A DNA stretch of 40,508 nucleotides from Gammaproteobacteria bacterium. Its GTDB lineage: Bacteria > Pseudomonadota > Gammaproteobacteria > HIGHO2-12-38-15. The position numbers were made by a program, and so were the translations under genes. The stretch is taken from assembly GCA_016218405.1 (NCBI GenBank), contig JACREE010000055.1, forward strand, positions 1 through 40,508, written 5' to 3'. This document shows, one piece after another, positions 39,059 to 40,508 of the stretch. Every line of letters starts with the position of its first letter. The first letter of the stretch is position 1. The notes under the pieces are model-generated. The model saw only the letters and a program-made list of their open reading frames with translations, did no database searches and was not told where the DNA came from.

Positions 39059-40168
39059 CTAACCCCCCCAAATCCCACCCAATACAACCGCTTTTTTCGC
39101 ACCCGTCACGCTAGGAATATTACCCGGTTGGTTTTCCAAACGTCGTTTTGCCAACCAAGCAAAGGCTGCCGCCTCCATCCAGTCTGGATCAAAGCCCCAT
39201 TGGGCCGAAGACCCCACAACGCGCCCAGGCAGGGCTGTTTTGAGGCAAGCCATCAGATGATGGTTATGTACCCCACCACCACACACAATCACACAGGCCG
39301 CATCAGGCGCAGCTTGTTTGATGGCTTGAGCGACACTCTGCGCCGTCAAGCTCGCCAAGGTGGCCTGCACCACTTCAGGAGCAAGCTGCGCACCCGAAAA
39401 TGCATCCAATTTTTGATATAGCCAATTCAAATCAAAACATTCACGACCTGTGCTTTTGGGGGGAGGCAATGAAAAATAAGGTTCCTCTAAAAAATGGGCT
39501 AATAAAGCTTCATTCACCGAGCCTTGCTGTGCAAATGCGCCCCCTTCATCATGCGATTTACCTAAACAAACGTGTATCCAATCGTCCAATAAACGATTAG
39601 CAGGCCCCGTGTCAAATCCCGTCACGGGTGAGCGCGGATCCAAAACCGTAATATTGGCGATCCCCCCTAAATTAAGAACAACCCGCACTTCTTGTGGATC
39701 AGCAAAAAGGACTTGATGAAACCCCGGCGCCAAGGGCGCTCCCTGTCCACCTTGAGCCACATCTGCTCGCCTAAAATCACTGACTGTGGGTATACCCGTG
39801 ATACTCACCAAAGTATTTGGATCGGTAATTTGAAGCGTAAAAGCGTGTGCACCCACAGGGCGGTGACGAAGTGCCTGACCGTGACTGCCTATCGCCCGGA
39901 TCGCCGATTTCGGCAACCCACTTTTCGCCAATAACTTTAATGTGGCATAGGCAAAACGCTCACCCAAGATTCTATCCATTCGCCCCATTCTATCTATTTC
40001 ATTTGAACCCGGCTGGGTCAACAAAAAGAGTTGTTCTTTAAACTTTTTTTCATAAGGCTCGAAATAAGAGGCGACCAATTGCGGCTTAGCCTGAGAAAAA
40101 TCCACGATCGCCGCATCAATCCCATCTAAACTCGTGCCCGACATTAACCCTATATATAAATTAGACAT
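39059..40168 (-). CDS. anmK: Anhydro-N-acetylmuramic acid kinase
   Basis: The 369-residue sugar kinase of the ASKHA fold phosphorylates and opens 1,6-anhydroMurNAc released by lytic transglycosylases such as MltB, for recycling. Diagnostic segments are YIGLMSGTSLDGIDAAIVDF (5-24), AIGSHGQALRHRP, VVLNLGGIANITVL, GFDTGPANRLLDDW and VCGGGVHNHHLM. AAGGAG (40181-40176 on this strand) lies eight bases before the ATG and is inside the stem of the long palindrome 40169-40337. If that palindrome is transcribed, it could hide the ribosome-binding site. It diverges from tyrS, its frequent neighbour. Confidence 0.96.
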   Translation of the reverse strand: MSNLYIGLMSGTSLDGIDAAIVDFSQAKPQLVASYFEPYEKKFKEQLFLLTQPGSNEIDRMGRMDRILGERFAYATLKLLAKSGLPKSAIRAIGSHGQALRHRPVGAHAFTLQITDPNTLVSITGIPTVSDFRRADVAQGGQGAPLAPGFHQVLFADPQEVRVVLNLGGIANITVLDPRSPVTGFDTGPANRLLDDWIHVCLGKSHDEGGAFAQQGSVNEALLAHFLEEPYFSLPPPKSTGRECFDLNWLYQKLDAFSGAQLAPEVVQATLASLTAQSVAQAIKQAAPDAACVIVCGGGVHNHHLMACLKTALPGRVVGSSAQWGFDPDWMEAAAFAWLAKRRLENQPGNIPSVTGAKKAVVLGGIWGG

Positions 40169-40337
40169 ATATATACTCCTTATACCCGAAGATACTCGTT
40201 TTGACTTTGTCTTTTTTGTAAGGTAAAACTTTCTCTCGCTCGCAATAGAACGGGCTATTACTCGTTCGAGAAAGAATTTTACCTTACAAAAAATACTTCC
40301 TCAAAATCCAGTCCCTTCGGGTACAAGGAGTATATAA
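40169..40337. repeat. 169-bp near-palindrome between anmK and tyrS
   Basis: Both arms, read inward, give TATATACTCCTT, TACCCGAAG, TTTTGA and then TTTTTTGTAAGGTAAAA with TTTCTC. The centre near 40253 is AATAG-aacggg-CTATT. The arms are about 84 bases with an estimated 80 percent identity. Each outer arm carries AAGGAG facing outward: on the left it serves anmK, while on the right (40325-40330) it is followed by no start codon. Part of the left arm (40178-40215) recurs at 428-466. A mobile palindrome or a duplicated and inverted gene leader are both possible origins. Confidence 0.85.
40178..40215. repeat. anmK leader copy of the shared leader repeat
   Basis: These 38 bases match 428-466 with four substitutions and one gap. 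In both places the segment ends at the ribosome-binding site of a minus-strand gene. Confidence 0.75.
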
Positions 40338-40377
40338 AAATCCCGTTAAATAGATCCCATCTTTTTGGAGAAACGTC

Positions 40378-40508
40378 ATGTTATCAGAAAACAATGAATT
40401 TGAACTCATCAAACGAGGGACAGCTGAAATCTTACTCGAAGAAGAACTGCGTGAACGCTTAAAGCAAAACAAACCTTTGCGCATCAAAGCAGGTTTTGAT
40501 CCCACCGC
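40378..40508 (+). CDS. tyrS: Tyrosyl-tRNA synthetase, 5' part
   Basis: Only the first 43 codons are in the window. The reading [20 protein letters not shown], then [21 protein letters not shown], is the typical TyrS opening just before the HIGH-type motif; GFDPT is diagnostic. GGAG at 40367-40370 gives a good ribosome-binding site seven bases from the ATG. The gene continues past the right edge. Divergent anmK next to tyrS is common in gammaproteobacteria. Confidence 0.9.
   Translation, partial: MLSENNEFELIKRGTAEILLEEELRERLKQNKPLRIKAGFDPT

Overview
The window looks like a stretch of chromosome from a gammaproteobacterium. The gene content points to the Legionellales (Legionella/Coxiella relatives), but that placement is an inference: the base composition is moderately AT-rich, the lptG-lptF/pepA-holC-valS and dnaN-recF-gyrB blocks are gammaproteobacterial, and one small exported protein resembles a family I associate with Legionella. 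The presence of dnaN-recF-gyrB, with two parS-type sequences inside recF, suggests that the window lies near the replication origin, although dnaA is not next to dnaN. I see no rRNA or tRNA genes, CRISPR array or intact transposase.

Layout. At 1-3.1 kb, minus-strand genes run diaA, dolP, an FAD-linked hydroxyacid dehydrogenase and a PA3496-like small protein; a truncated duplicate of the last one occupies the left edge. At 3.1-7.2 kb is the accessory part: an orphan secreted protein, a kinase-fold phosphotransferase overlapping a GNAT acetyltransferase, two tiny ORFs, an SSF symporter, and two fused gene remnants (DUF4143 ATPase tail plus P-loop kinase head). At 7.2-16.3 kb, minus-strand genes include rlpA-mltB (septal and lytic peptidoglycan enzymes) and the tight run pepN, small exported protein, metN, metI, metQ, dut, algC. 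At 16.4-21.5 kb are pgi, a DUF47-pit phosphate-uptake operon with a small acidic exported protein, and a fused acyltransferase-acylphosphatase. At 21.5-24.6 kb is an ABC exchanger/importer pair without a binding protein. At 24.7-31.2 kb are dnaN, recF, gyrB and ettA. At 31.4-40.5 kb are lptG and lptF, divergent pepA-holC-valS, a gcvR-like regulator, anmK and the 5' end of tyrS.

Most genes are housekeeping: replication and its initiation control, LPS export, cell-wall recycling and remodelling, methionine and phosphate uptake, sugar phosphate metabolism, and tRNA charging. Many neighbours overlap by 1-11 bases, so they are probably translationally coupled.

The most unusual signal lies between the genes. 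Several gaps are filled almost wall to wall by long imperfect palindromes: 29361-29473, 31212-31382, 38309-38385 and 40169-40337. The last one contains the ribosome-binding site of anmK in its stem. About 38 bases of that arm recur, with four substitutions and one gap, as the 5' leader of the unrelated small gene at the other end of the window. A 32-base perfect palindrome containing a perfect parS consensus lies in the 3' end of recF.
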